Part shown: one piece after another, positions 1-7,613 of the stretch
Position numbering within the stretch: position 1 is the stretch's first letter
Layout of the letters: the number at the start of each line of letters is the position of its first letter
Source: an uncultured Bacteroidia bacterium
GTDB taxonomy: Bacteria; Bacteroidota; Bacteroidia; Bacteroidales; UBA932
Assembly: GCA_902780935.1 (NCBI GenBank)
Contig: CACZHP010000036.1
Coordinates: forward strand, 1-61,765
Direction: 5' to 3'
DNA length: 61,765 nucleotides
The notes under the pieces: model-generated
The model's database searches: none
What the model saw: the letters and a program-made list of their open reading frames with translations, nothing else
Told to the model about the DNA's origin: nothing
Translations under genes and position numbers: made by a program

Positions 1-695
1 TCCTCCTCGAACACCCGTTTCTTCTCATTGAGAATCTTCTCCGCCTCATTCACATTGAGGGGATCACCAGTGTAGATGAGAATAGGGCTTCCAGACTTGC
101 AGAAATAGCTTCCATCCTGAAAACAAAGGCCTTCACCTAAGATCCCGCCAGCCATGCTGACATGCTTGTCCCTGGTCTCGAAACGGAAGGAAGATTTCTC
201 ATCAAGCGTCAGCCTGTCCCTACCGGTGATGCTGTTCGCGTTCGGCCAGGCATATTCAGGTTTGATCCTGATCATTCCTTTCTGGTCAGTGTTCTCACCG
301 GTCGGGGTGACAAGCATAAGAAGCCTGTCTCCATCTGAAGTGGAGCGCAACTTGACGGAGACTTCGTGCCAGGTGGCATCCACTTCTGAATATGAGTTAT
401 CAAACACATGGTCATAAGGATGGACATAAGCAGCATCCTGCCTCGGGTTTCCGGCCCTGAGGTCTTCAGCCACCTCTCCTTTGGCATCGACCAGTGCCAG
501 TTTCACGGAGAATGCTTCCGGAAGGTATAGCTGGGTGAACATGCTTCGTGTGTCCCAGGTATTCCATCCTGTCCTCAGGCTGTCAAGCATCCTATAATAA
601 TTCCGGACCGGTTCCAGGTCGCCATTTCTTGTTTTGGCACCAGCGACCGGCATGATGGAGCATATCAATAGTGTCAGGAACAACGTCTTTTTCAT
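1..695 (-). CDS. GH63/MGH1-like glycoside hydrolase, N-terminal part
   Basis: Partial gene: it starts at the ATG complementary to 693-695 and runs off the left edge, so about 231 residues are visible. The first 20 residues (MKKTLFLTLLICSIMPVAGA) are a clear Sec signal peptide, so the product is exported. The stretch RNYYRMLDSLRTGWNTWDTR, followed by a LPEAF segment, matches the start of MGH1-like (GH63-type) glycosidases, which carry a GWNTWxTRS motif near the N-terminus. The (alpha/alpha)6 catalytic barrel would lie outside the window, so substrate cannot be judged. It has its own promoter (727-757). Family assignment is by motif memory and is probable, not certain. Confidence 0.65.
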   Translation of the reverse strand, partial: MKKTLFLTLLICSIMPVAGAKTRNGDLEPVRNYYRMLDSLRTGWNTWDTRSMFTQLYLPEAFSVKLALVDAKGEVAEDLRAGNPRQDAAYVHPYDHVFDNSYSEVDATWHEVSVKLRSTSDGDRLLMLVTPTGENTDQKGMIRIKPEYAWPNANSITGRDRLTLDEKSSFRFETRDKHVSMAGGILGEGLCFQDGSYFCKSGSPILIYTGDPLNVNEAEKILNEKKRVFEE

Positions 696-726
696 GATTA
701 TCAGTAGTGTTGTTTTTACCCTATGA

Positions 727-757
727 CAAAAATACTCTTTTTCATGGATAATCCAAC
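727..757 (-). promoter_or_regulatory. Promoter for the left-edge glycosidase gene
   Basis: Read on the minus strand there is a perfect Bacteroidota -7 box TATTTTTG (complement of 727-734) preceded by TTG (754-756) with a 19-base gap. This fits the TTTG-N19/21-TAnnTTTG consensus and leaves a leader of about 25-30 nt to the ATG at 695. Confidence 0.6.
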
Positions 758-762
758 ATTGG

Positions 763-799
763 CGGGCAAGGTCGATTTTTAGGCTTGGGACCTTGCCCG
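763..799. repeat. REP-like inverted repeat next to the RAYT gene
   Basis: An 11-bp perfect inverted repeat, CGGGCAAGGTC (763-773) and GACCTTGCCCG (789-799), separated by 15 nt. The same core GACCTTGCCC recurs at 864-873 and 2231-2240, on both sides of the REP-associated tyrosine transposase gene. This is the arrangement expected of REP/BIME elements served by that transposase. Confidence 0.7.
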
Positions 800-863
800 G
801 GGAATCGGCACGTGACACGGCTGGAAGGCCCATCTTACAGGCACGGTCCCCGACACAAAACAC

Positions 864-874
864 GACCTTGCCCG
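864..874 (+). repeat. Single REP-like core upstream of the RAYT operon
   Basis: GACCTTGCCCG, identical to the right arm of the inverted repeat at 763-799. It stands alone, about 80 nt before the first gene of the transposase pair. Confidence 0.6.
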
Positions 875-925
875 AAAAATGGGGAAAAAGACACGCAATG
901 TTGCTGTTCTTCCCGCTGAAATCTT

Positions 926-933
926 TATCTTAG
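926..933 (+). promoter_or_regulatory. Possible -7 box for the RAYT operon
   Basis: TATCTTAG differs from TAnnTTTG by one base and lies 23 nt before the ATG at 957. A TTG at 901-903 is 22 nt upstream. A weak but plausible promoter. Confidence 0.35.
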
Positions 934-956
934 CTGAACAATTAACGACTTGAATT

Positions 957-1316
957 ATGAAAAAGATTCTTGAAGTACTCCGTTACGGAAATGGCGACAT
1001 CATTTTCAAGACAGATGTCGATCCCCTGAAGAACCCCGATGAGATTAACAACATCCTGATCCAGACCATGATGTCCATGGCCACAAAGCTATGGGGAGGC
1101 AATGAGCAGGCGGTTTTGGCAATAATCAGAGTGCTTTCTATAGCCGACCTTGCACTGAGCGTCAACAGAAAAGAAATGATTCGCTGGCTTGACAGGGAGT
1201 CCGGAAACCTGTACAAGGCATTTCAGGATGCGAATGCGGCTTTTCAAAAAGATGGAGGCAAAATCATGACATTCGGCCCTGGAGTCATGCCTCCAAAGAC
1301 AAAAAGCGGAACATGA
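957..1316 (+). CDS. Small protein translationally coupled to the RAYT transposase
   Basis: A 119-residue protein that I do not recognise. It has no signal peptide or membrane segment and looks soluble, with probably helical stretches around residues 27-75 (EINNILIQTMMSMATKLW, AVLAIIRVLSIADLALS) and a Pro/Gly-rich C-terminal tail. Its stop TGA overlaps the transposase ATG in an ATGA arrangement at 1313-1316, so the two are almost certainly co-translated. That coupling suggests an accessory or regulatory role for the transposase, but this is inference; no domain was identified. REP-like cores flank the pair. Confidence 0.75.
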   Translation: MKKILEVLRYGNGDIIFKTDVDPLKNPDEINNILIQTMMSMATKLWGGNEQAVLAIIRVLSIADLALSVNRKEMIRWLDRESGNLYKAFQDANAAFQKDGGKIMTFGPGVMPPKTKSGT

Positions 1317-2227
1317 GACGGGCTGTTCCCAGACAGATGCCTGACGGCAGCGTCAGGTATGTCCAGCCATATCATGTGAGCATGGAAGGACAAGAAACAA
1401 TTATCCTGTGCCGAGACGACGAGGACTACGACGCGATGGTCAAGATCATCTGTGTCTGCGCCAGAAGGAAGAACGTGATAGTCATCATCTATGCTGTCGT
1501 GTCAAACCACAGTCACGTCGCGATCCTTGCCATCAACCAAGAAAATGCTGACGCTTTCAGCGAGGAGATCAAAAGGATGTATTCCATGTGGTTCAGCAGG
1601 AAGTACGGCAGGACCGGAATCATGAGAAAGGTCGATGTCAAGGCTTTGCTTCTGGACAACGACTGGTATACCCGCAACGCTTTGGCTTATGTGCCAAGGA
1701 ATGCCTTGGACAATGGATGTAATGTTGATGAATATCCCTGGTCCGGGTATAGAGCCATGTTTTCCGGACAATCGTTGACAGGCTGCCATGTCGCTTCTAT
1801 GACTAAGGAAATGAGACGGGAGGTCATGCACACTGGGGACAAATTGACCGATGTGCCATGGCTTGTGGATGAAGATGGACGGCTTATTCCCAAAAGCATC
1901 TGCGACTTCGAGTACCTGGAACAAGCCTTCGAGCATGATCAGGCGTATTTCCTCAAAACGATTGGTGACCAAAATTCGGCTGAGATGAGGCACAAACTCG
2001 TCGAGGCACCACGCCACATGCTGACAGACAATGAGTTCCTGAAGATTGCCGAGGAGACTAGCCAGCGATGGTTCTCCTCTCCCATTGACCAAATCTCAAT
2101 TGACCGGAAAATCCGCCTGATTCCCTATCTGTTCAGGACCGTCAAAACCACGGTGCCCCAGCTCTCCAGATCCTTCGGTCTTCCACGCGAAGAGGTTTCC
2201 CACATTCTTGGCCGACCTAGACCTTAA
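1313..2227 (+). CDS. REP-associated tyrosine transposase (RAYT, IS200/Y1-like)
   Basis: A 304-residue HUH/Y1 nuclease. The metal-binding histidine pair is H66-S67-H68 in VVSNHSHVAIL, and the likely catalytic tyrosine is Y126 in LAYVPRNALDNG, followed by the family-typical block DEYPWSGYRAMF. The C-terminal part (about 255-304, IRLIPYLFRTVK...LSRSFGLPREEVSHILG) looks like a DnaA-like helix-turn-helix, common in long RAYTs. RAYTs are usually single-copy domesticated enzymes that act on REP palindromes, and GACCTTGCCC palindromic cores flank this gene at 763-799, 864 and 2231. No insertion-sequence ends are seen, so it is best read as a chromosomal RAYT and not an active IS. The start is fixed by the 4-nt overlap with the preceding gene. 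Confidence 0.85.
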   Translation: MRRAVPRQMPDGSVRYVQPYHVSMEGQETIILCRDDEDYDAMVKIICVCARRKNVIVIIYAVVSNHSHVAILAINQENADAFSEEIKRMYSMWFSRKYGRTGIMRKVDVKALLLDNDWYTRNALAYVPRNALDNGCNVDEYPWSGYRAMFSGQSLTGCHVASMTKEMRREVMHTGDKLTDVPWLVDEDGRLIPKSICDFEYLEQAFEHDQAYFLKTIGDQNSAEMRHKLVEAPRHMLTDNEFLKIAEETSQRWFSSPIDQISIDRKIRLIPYLFRTVKTTVPQLSRSFGLPREEVSHILGRPRP

Positions 2228-2240
2228 CTAGACCTTGCCC
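2217..2240 (+). repeat. REP-like core at the 3' end of the RAYT gene
   Basis: GACCTTGCCC at 2231-2240 lies three bases after the RAYT stop codon. A 9-bp direct repeat CTAGACCTT (2217-2225 and 2228-2236) straddles the stop, so the gene end appears to be built partly from the element. Confidence 0.55.
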
Positions 2241-2360
2241 AATGAAAGGCCCGGAAGGGACACGAAAAGAGCATCGCCATCGCCGGCATGACGGTCGGAG
2301 CGAAGCGACGGCAGGGGGTTTGGGGGGAACGCCCCCCAATGAATGAAAGGCCCGGAAGGG
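2241..2360. repeat. Intergenic repeat cluster with direct repeats and a G/C hairpin
   Basis: The 19-mer AATGAAAGGCCCGGAAGGG occurs twice as a direct repeat (2241-2259 and 2342-2360). Between the copies are TCGGAGCGAAGCGAC (2295-2309), a run GGGGGTTTGGGGGG, and an 8-bp stem TTGGGGGG/CCCCCCAA (2320-2327 with 2332-2339) with loop AACG. The TCGGAGCGAAGCGAC and GGGGGTTTGGGGG blocks recur in inverted orientation near the tRNA-His gene (45016-45063). No coding potential is seen here. Confidence 0.65.
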
Positions 2361-2401
2361 CTACAAGTAAAGCCAGGCGGGTAGCCTGGCTTTACTTGTA
2401 G
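2361..2401 (-). terminator. 18-bp hairpin abutting the tRNA-Arg 3' end
   Basis: A perfect 18-bp stem, CTACAAGTAAAGCCAGGC (2361-2378) paired with 2384-2401, loop GGGTA. It overlaps the last three bases of the tRNA gene and probably stops transcription of the rpmF/tRNA unit, although no T-run follows on the minus strand. It could instead be a processing or bidirectional structure. Confidence 0.5.
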
Positions 2402-2470
2402 TCCCTAGTGGAATCGAACCACTATTTAAGGTTTAGGAAACCTCCGTTCTATCCGTTGAACTAAGGGACC
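2399..2470 (-). tRNA. tRNA-Arg (anticodon CCU)
   Basis: Read on the minus strand the cloverleaf is complete. The acceptor is GGTCCCT/AGGGACT (first pair G-U), the D stem GTTC/GAAC, the anticodon stem GAGGT/ACCTT with loop TTCCTAA giving anticodon CCT, and the T arm AGTGG-TTCGATT-CCACT, with discriminator A. CCA is not encoded. It lies 19 nt downstream of rpmF on the same strand and is probably co-transcribed with it. It would decode AGG. Confidence 0.95.
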
Positions 2471-2489
2471 AGCTAAATCTCTTGAAGAA

Positions 2490-2672
2490 CTACTCGACGT
2501 TCTTCTCGATGATCTGACGACCTCTGTAGTAGCCGCACTCAGGGCAGACGTGATGATACATCACGGTGGCGCCGCAGTTAGGGCAAGTGGCCAGGGTCGG
2601 AACCTTCGCGAAGTCGTGAGTCCTTCTCTTGTCTCTTCTCGCCTTGGAGACTTTGTGTTTCGGATGTGCCAT
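2490..2672 (-). CDS. rpmF: 50S ribosomal protein L32
   Basis: A 60-residue protein starting MAHPKHKVSKARRDKRRTHD, the basic tail typical of bacterial L32, followed by a zinc ribbon built from CPNCG (about residue 30) and CPECGYYRG (about residue 44). All four zinc-binding cysteines are present, so this is the zinc-containing C+ form. It lies 22 nt downstream of the YceD-like gene, the common bacterial pairing, and just upstream of tRNA-Arg. Confidence 0.97.
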   Translation of the reverse strand: MAHPKHKVSKARRDKRRTHDFAKVPTLATCPNCGATVMYHHVCPECGYYRGRQIIEKNVE

Positions 2673-2694
2673 AATTAATATTCTTTAAATTTTA

Positions 2695-3219
2695 TCATTT
2701 CATTCCAAGAAGGTCCCCAAGCCCCGCGAACGGAGTCGAAGAATCCTTCCTCAAAAGTTCCTCGTCATCTTCAGAACTCAGAAATCTCACTGTCTCGGGA
2801 TCGCACTCTCCTTCCTCATGAACCCTCTGCACCGGAAGCGACAGGCAGATGTAGTCGTACACGGTCTGGCTGAGGTCAAGATCAGTGTCAGTCACAGGGA
2901 GGACAACTATCTCCCTATCACCTTCGGCCTCCCCCGCGGAGTCCGGATCCCCGAACTTGACGCTGAGGGCGAACCCGGTCGAAACCGGGAGCCTCAAATC
3001 CCCGAGACACCTGTCGCAAGTCACTGTGACATCCCCGTCTATCTCGCAGTCAACACCGATGAAGCGGCCTGACTTCTCGACAACGACCTTGACATCCAGG
3101 CCGGCATCCAGGATCTCTGAATTCTCAAAACGCTCAAAGAACTCTTTCCCAACGCTCCGGAAGAACTCCGTCCTTCCTTGCGCCAACCCGTTCAGAGGAA
3201 CTATAAAATCATCTTTCAT
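2695..3219 (-). CDS. YceD/DUF177 family protein
   Basis: A 174-residue protein of the family encoded next to rpmF in most bacteria and linked to 23S rRNA and large-subunit biogenesis. The central block VTVTCDRCLGDLRLPV (about residues 64-80) carries the CxRCL motif of the family. A short acidic C-terminus follows. It has its own promoter (3246-3253) and is likely co-transcribed with rpmF. The cellular role in Bacteroidales is inferred from family and position only. Confidence 0.88.
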   Translation of the reverse strand: MKDDFIVPLNGLAQGRTEFFRSVGKEFFERFENSEILDAGLDVKVVVEKSGRFIGVDCEIDGDVTVTCDRCLGDLRLPVSTGFALSVKFGDPDSAGEAEGDREIVVLPVTDTDLDLSQTVYDYICLSLPVQRVHEEGECDPETVRFLSSEDDEELLRKDSSTPFAGLGDLLGMK

Positions 3220-3245
3220 CGCTTCGCCAAACAGATTAAGGGATG

Positions 3246-3253
3246 CAAAGGTA
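3246..3253 (-). promoter_or_regulatory. -7 box of the yceD-rpmF-tRNA unit
   Basis: The complement of 3246-3253 reads TACCTTTG, a perfect TAnnTTTG, 27 nt before the yceD ATG. No clear -33 box was seen. Confidence 0.55.
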
Positions 3254-3296
3254 TAAAAAATTTACCTAAATAAAAATCTTTTCTGAAATAGTTTGA

Positions 3297-5108
3297 CTAT
3301 TCTTCGTCTCCACCATTCCCCGCGCGTTTGCGATCCATAGGATCAAGCAGGATCTTGCGGATCCTCATGTGGTGGGGCGTAACCTCCACCAACTCATCCT
3401 CACGGATGTACTCCAACATCTCCTCAAGGGACATCTTTATGGCCGGAGGAAGGATGATTTTCTCATCCGAACCGGCGGCGCGGACATTGGTGAGCTTCTT
3501 GGTCTTGCAGATATTGATATTAAGGTCACGCTCCCTGGTGTGCTCCCCGACCACCTCTCCGCAATAAATCTCCTCGCCAGGCTCCACGAAGAACTTGCCC
3601 CTGTCCAGAAGCTTGTTCATCGAGTAAGCAATGGCGTCGCCAGTCTCCAGGGAGACGAGCGAACCGTTGGTACGGTTGTCGATCTCGCCCTTGAAAGGCT
3701 GGTATTCTTTATACCTGTGAGCCATGATAGCCTCGCCTTGGGTGGCGGTCAGAAGGTTGCTCCTGAGTCCCATCAGGCCCCTCGTAGGAATATCGAACTG
3801 AAGCAGGGTGCGATCCCCGCGGGGCTCCATATGGATAAGGGCACCCTTACGGCGGGTCGCGAGCTCAATCGCCGTTCCCACGAAATTCTCCGGAACCTCA
3901 ATGGACAGATCCTCAATCGGCTCGCAGCGCTGCCCGTTGATGGTCTTGTCCAAGACCTTGGGCTGGCCGACCTGAAGCTCGAAACCCTCCCTGCGCATCT
4001 CTTCGATCAACACTGAGAGATGGAGAACGCCTCGACCATAAACTATAAAAGAGTCAGCGTTAAGGCCAGGTTTAACCTTAAGGGCCAGGTTTTTCTCCAG
4101 TTCCTTGTCCAGACGCTCCTTTATGTGCCTGGAAGTCACGAACTTCCCGTCTTTTCCAAAGAACGGGGAATTGTTGATCGTGAAGAGCATGCTCATCGTG
4201 GGCTCATCGATGGAGATCGGAGGCAGGGCTTCGGGGGCGTTGAGGTCGGCGATAGTGTCTCCGATCTCGAAGCCGTCGATCCCAACTACGGCACAGATGT
4301 CTCCGCAGCGGACCTCCTCGACATTGGACTTGCCGAGGCCATCGAAAACCATCAGCTGCTTGACTTTATGCTTCTCGACAATATCATACCTCTTGCAAAG
4401 GCTCACCTGCTCACCGGTGTGAAGGACTCCCCTCGTGACCTTGCCGACAGCGATTCTGCCGACATAGGGGGAATATTCAAGCGAAGTGACCTGCATCTGG
4501 ACGGTTCCCTCAACCATCTTGGGAGCCGGAACCTCCTCAAGTATAGCGTCCAACAGAGGAGTGATGTCCGAAGTGGGGGTTCTCCAGTCCTCAGACATCC
4601 AACCTTGCTTGGCGCTTCCGAATATGGTCTTGAAATCGAGCTGGTCATCATCGGCGTCAAGGGCGCACATCAGGTCAAAGACCTCCTCCTGTACCTCGTC
4701 CGGGCGGCAATTGGGCTTGTCCACCTTGTTGACAACTACTATCGGCTTCTTGCCGAGCTGAAGGGCCTTGTGAAGCACGAAACGGGTCTGGGGCATGCAG
4801 CCTTCGAAAGCGTCCACAAGAAGCAGCACTCCGTCCGCCATATTCAAGACCCTTTCGACCTCACCGCCAAAATCGCTATGGCCGGGAGTATCTATAATAT
4901 TGATTTTGACGCCTTTATATGTAACGGACACATTCTTGGCGAGGATGGTTATACCTCTTTCCCTCTCGATGTCATTGTTGTCGAGGATGAGCTGGCCGAG
5001 GTTCTCCGGCTGACGCACCAGATTGGCCTGATAGATCATCCTGTCCACGAGTGTCGTCTTGCCGTGATCGACATGCGCGATGAGCGCTATATTCCTTATT
5101 TCCTGCAT
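3297..5108 (-). CDS. typA: Ribosome-associated GTPase TypA/BipA
   Basis: A 603-residue translational GTPase of full length. Visible G motifs are [12 protein letters not shown] (P-loop, residues 10-21), [11 protein letters not shown] (switch I), [14 protein letters not shown] (G3) and [10 protein letters not shown] (G4). Domains II, III and V and a BipA-type C-terminal domain ending in basic residues follow. TypA acts on ribosomes in assembly and stress adaptation. It is separated from the arg operon by a terminator (5114-5151); no good TAnnTTTG box is seen upstream, so its promoter is unclear. Confidence 0.96.
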   Translation of the reverse strand: MQEIRNIALIAHVDHGKTTLVDRMIYQANLVRQPENLGQLILDNNDIERERGITILAKNVSVTYKGVKINIIDTPGHSDFGGEVERVLNMADGVLLLVDAFEGCMPQTRFVLHKALQLGKKPIVVVNKVDKPNCRPDEVQEEVFDLMCALDADDDQLDFKTIFGSAKQGWMSEDWRTPTSDITPLLDAILEEVPAPKMVEGTVQMQVTSLEYSPYVGRIAVGKVTRGVLHTGEQVSLCKRYDIVEKHKVKQLMVFDGLGKSNVEEVRCGDICAVVGIDGFEIGDTIADLNAPEALPPISIDEPTMSMLFTINNSPFFGKDGKFVTSRHIKERLDKELEKNLALKVKPGLNADSFIVYGRGVLHLSVLIEEMRREGFELQVGQPKVLDKTINGQRCEPIEDLSIEVPENFVGTAIELATRRKGALIHMEPRGDRTLLQFDIPTRGLMGLRSNLLTATQGEAIMAHRYKEYQPFKGEIDNRTNGSLVSLETGDAIAYSMNKLLDRGKFFVEPGEEIYCGEVVGEHTRERDLNINICKTKKLTNVRAAGSDEKIILPPAIKMSLEEMLEYIREDELVEVTPHHMRIRKILLDPMDRKRAGNGGDEE

Positions 5109-5113
5109 ATTCC

Positions 5114-5151
5114 TAAAAAAATCCTGCGAATTTACTGAATTTCGCAGGATT
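5114..5151 (-). terminator. Intrinsic terminator of the arginine operon
   Basis: The inverted repeat ATCCTGCGAA (5121-5130) with TTCGCAGGAT (5141-5150) extends by one A-T pair. On the minus strand it is followed by a run of seven T (complement of 5114-5120). It lies about 80 nt downstream of argH. Confidence 0.85.
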
Positions 5152-5163
5152 ATGAAAAAAAAA

Positions 5164-5226
5164 GATTCTTCGCTTCGCTCAGAATGACATTTCTATTATC
5201 TTCTTTGGGCTTCCCTCAGAATGACA
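5164..5226. repeat. Intergenic repeat with core CTCAGAATGACA
   Basis: The 12-mer CTCAGAATGACA occurs at 5178-5189 and 5215-5226 between argH and typA, the first preceded by TTCGCTTCG. This resembles a short repeat seen in many bacterial intergenic regions; function unknown. The stretch holds no gene. Confidence 0.5.
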
Positions 5227-5231
5227 GGTGG

Positions 5232-6569
5232 TCAAGCGATCAAAGCGTTGACAGCGTTACTGACCTTGTCAAAACCGAAACTCGAGAGGATGCGGTCCAT
5301 CCGTGCGGCGATCCGGTCGTTGCAAAGATTGCCGATGGATCCCAGGTGGGTGTGGTTCAGGCTGCCGGAATATTCGAAAGTGCCATCAGCGATTGAGGTA
5401 GCCACCTGGCGGTATGCATCCCGGAACGGAACTCCTTCAGACACAAGATCATTGACCTTCTCGACACTGAAAGCCAGCTTGTAGATGGGGTCGGACATGA
5501 CGTCTGTCTTGACCTCAATGTCCTTGACCGCGTATTCCACAATGTCAAGGCAGGAATCCATCTCGTCGAAGATCGGGAAGAAGACTTCCTTCAGGATCTG
5601 CATGTCCCGGAAATATCCGGAAGGGAGATTCCCTGTTATAAGGCGGATGTCGTTCAGAGCGCCGCAAATCTTGTTGCAGCGGGCGCGGACCAACTCGAAC
5701 ACATCCGGGTTCTTTTTATGGGGCATTATGCTGGAACCTGTAGTCAATGCGTCCGGAAGTTTCACGAACCCAAAGTTTTGGCTTGAATACAGGCAACCGT
5801 CGAAGGCCAGCCTTCCGACTGTCTCAGCGACGGAGGAATAAGCGAAAGCCACAGCCCGTTCCATCTTTCCCCTGGTCATCTGGGCATAGATAGAGTTATA
5901 GTCAAGATCCTCAAAGCCAAGAAGTTTCGTGGTCATAGTCCTATCCAAAGGAGCCGACGATCCATAGCCTGCGGCAGAACCCAAAGGATTACGGTTGACG
6001 ATGTCCCAAGCTGCCTTTAGCATGGTCATATCTCCTGTGAGACTCTCGGCATATGCCCCGAACCAGAGGCCGAACGAGGAAGGCATCGCCACCTGGAGAT
6101 GGGTGTATCCTGGGATCAGGACATCCTTGTACTTCTCGCTGGCGCTTTGCAGGGTGCGGAAAAGGCTGTCAACCTTCCCTACGGTGCGCTCTATCCTTGC
6201 GCGGGCATATAACTTCAGATCCACGAGAACCTGGTCGTTGCGGGATCGCCCCGTGTGGACTTTCTTACCGATGTCGCCAAGCTTCCGGGTCAGCATAAGC
6301 TCGACCTGCGAATGGACATCCTCCACATCAGGCTCAATCTCGAAACTTCCCTCGGAAGCAGCTGAATATAAAGTCTTAAGCTCCGGGAGTAGGAGTTCCA
6401 GATCCGCCTTCGTCAAGAGACCGACGCTCTCGAGCATCGTGATGTGGGCCATGGTCCCGAGGATATCGTACGGAGCCAGTTCGAGGTCCAGTTCCCGGTC
6501 TTTTCCGACCGTGAAAGCATCTATCCGGGCATCCTCATCGTACCCCTTGTCCCATAATTTGTTCGCCAT
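5232..6569 (-). CDS. argH: Argininosuccinate lyase
   Basis: Last step of arginine synthesis, splitting argininosuccinate into arginine and fumarate. The fumarase/aspartase superfamily signature GSSIMPHKKNPD is present (about residue 272) and the N-terminal KLWDKGYDEDARIDAFTVG is typical. I place the start at the ATG at 6569 (MANKLWDKG, 445 residues). A longer start at 6590 would overlap argE, whereas this one lies one base after the argE stop. It is the last gene of the arg operon, with a terminator downstream. Confidence 0.96.
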   Translation of the reverse strand: MANKLWDKGYDEDARIDAFTVGKDRELDLELAPYDILGTMAHITMLESVGLLTKADLELLLPELKTLYSAASEGSFEIEPDVEDVHSQVELMLTRKLGDIGKKVHTGRSRNDQVLVDLKLYARARIERTVGKVDSLFRTLQSASEKYKDVLIPGYTHLQVAMPSSFGLWFGAYAESLTGDMTMLKAAWDIVNRNPLGSAAGYGSSAPLDRTMTTKLLGFEDLDYNSIYAQMTRGKMERAVAFAYSSVAETVGRLAFDGCLYSSQNFGFVKLPDALTTGSSIMPHKKNPDVFELVRARCNKICGALNDIRLITGNLPSGYFRDMQILKEVFFPIFDEMDSCLDIVEYAVKDIEVKTDVMSDPIYKLAFSVEKVNDLVSEGVPFRDAYRQVATSIADGTFEYSGSLNHTHLGSIGNLCNDRIAARMDRILSSFGFDKVSNAVNALIA

Positions 6570-6570
6570 A

Positions 6571-7611
6571 TTATATTTCCAATTGATCAAGCAATTTTAC
6601 ATAAATATCAGTTCCCGACGAGATCTCGTCGAGGCGGATGTACTCGTCCGGGGCGTGGGAGCGGGCCGAGTCGCCGGGACCGATCTTCAAGGTCGGGAAG
6701 GGACAGATAGCCTGGTTACTCGTGGTCGGAGATCCGAACGGCTGAAGCCCAAGAGAAAGCCCCCGAACCACAATCGGATGACTCGTCGGGAGATGCGAGC
6801 TGCCGATCCTTGTCGAGCGCTCCTTGACCTCGCACTTCACTGCCTCCTTGATGAGCTCAAGCAGCTCCGGATTCGAATACATCCCGTTCGGACGCACGTC
6901 CACCACGAAGCGGCACTCGTCAGGCACCACATTGTGCTGGGTTCCCGCCGCGATCATCGTCACGCTCATCTTGACGGCTCCGAGATAATCCGAGACCCTC
7001 GGGAAGCGGAAATGACGGAACCACTCGATGTCCGTCAACGCTTCATAGATGGCGTTCACGCCCTCGTTTCTGGCCGCATGGCCGCTCTTTCCACTGGCGA
7101 CACAGTCCAATACCATAAGCCCCTTCTCCGCCACGGCCATATCCATCCCTGTCGGCTCCCCAATCACTCCGAATGCGATCTCCCCCAACTCCGGGAGAAG
7201 GACATCCATGCCTCCCTTACCGCTGACCTCTTCCTCCGCCGTGACCGAGTACACAAGCCTGTACGGCTGAGGCTTCTTGATCAGCTCCGAATAGGCCTCA
7301 AGCAAGGCCATGAGGGATCCCCCGTCGTCATTGCTGCCGAGGCCGTATAGCTTTCCTCCTTCGAGATCCGGAGAGAAAGGATCGCGGGTGTAGCCGTGAT
7401 TGGGCCTAACGGTGTCGATGTGGGCGTTAAGAAGGATCGTGGGCTTCCATGAGGGAGCCTCAGACTCCATCCAGAGGTTGTTTTCTATGCGACGGACATC
7501 AGGGAAACCATTGTCTTTCAACCATTTCTCGAGATAATCGCATGCCCCGGTCTCCTCCTTGCTGTAGGAGGGAATGCGGATCAGGTTTTGAAGGAGATTT
7601 ATGGTGTCCAT
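6571..7611 (-). CDS. argE: M20-family deacylase, acetyl- or succinylornithine/citrulline deacylase (ArgE-like)
   Basis: A 346-residue M20 metallopeptidase-fold enzyme. Zinc-site motifs are visible: NAHIDTVRPN (about residue 62), GSNDDGGSLMAL (metal-bridging Asp, about 94), TAEEEVSGKGG (catalytic Glu pair, about 127), GEPTGMD (about 153) and a C-terminal SARSHAPDEYI histidine block. In a pathway with a dedicated acylornithine transcarbamylase, the deacylase should act on N-acylcitrulline. That is inferred from the neighbouring argF'-like gene. It lies 2 nt after argB and 1 nt before argH. Confidence 0.85.
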   Translation of the reverse strand: MDTINLLQNLIRIPSYSKEETGACDYLEKWLKDNGFPDVRRIENNLWMESEAPSWKPTILLNAHIDTVRPNHGYTRDPFSPDLEGGKLYGLGSNDDGGSLMALLEAYSELIKKPQPYRLVYSVTAEEEVSGKGGMDVLLPELGEIAFGVIGEPTGMDMAVAEKGLMVLDCVASGKSGHAARNEGVNAIYEALTDIEWFRHFRFPRVSDYLGAVKMSVTMIAAGTQHNVVPDECRFVVDVRPNGMYSNPELLELIKEAVKCEVKERSTRIGSSHLPTSHPIVVRGLSLGLQPFGSPTTSNQAICPFPTLKIGPGDSARSHAPDEYIRLDEISSGTDIYVKLLDQLEI

Positions 7612-7613
7612 AT

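Noticed and set aside
1313-2227. Complete IS200/IS605 insertion sequence
   Set aside because: The protein has RAYT features (long C-terminal DnaA-like part, flanking REP cores) and there is no TnpB, nor matched IS ends or a clear target site.
5995-7350. 451-codon open frame on the plus strand over argH/argE
   Set aside because: It spans two well-supported minus-strand genes and their junction and has no recognisable domain.
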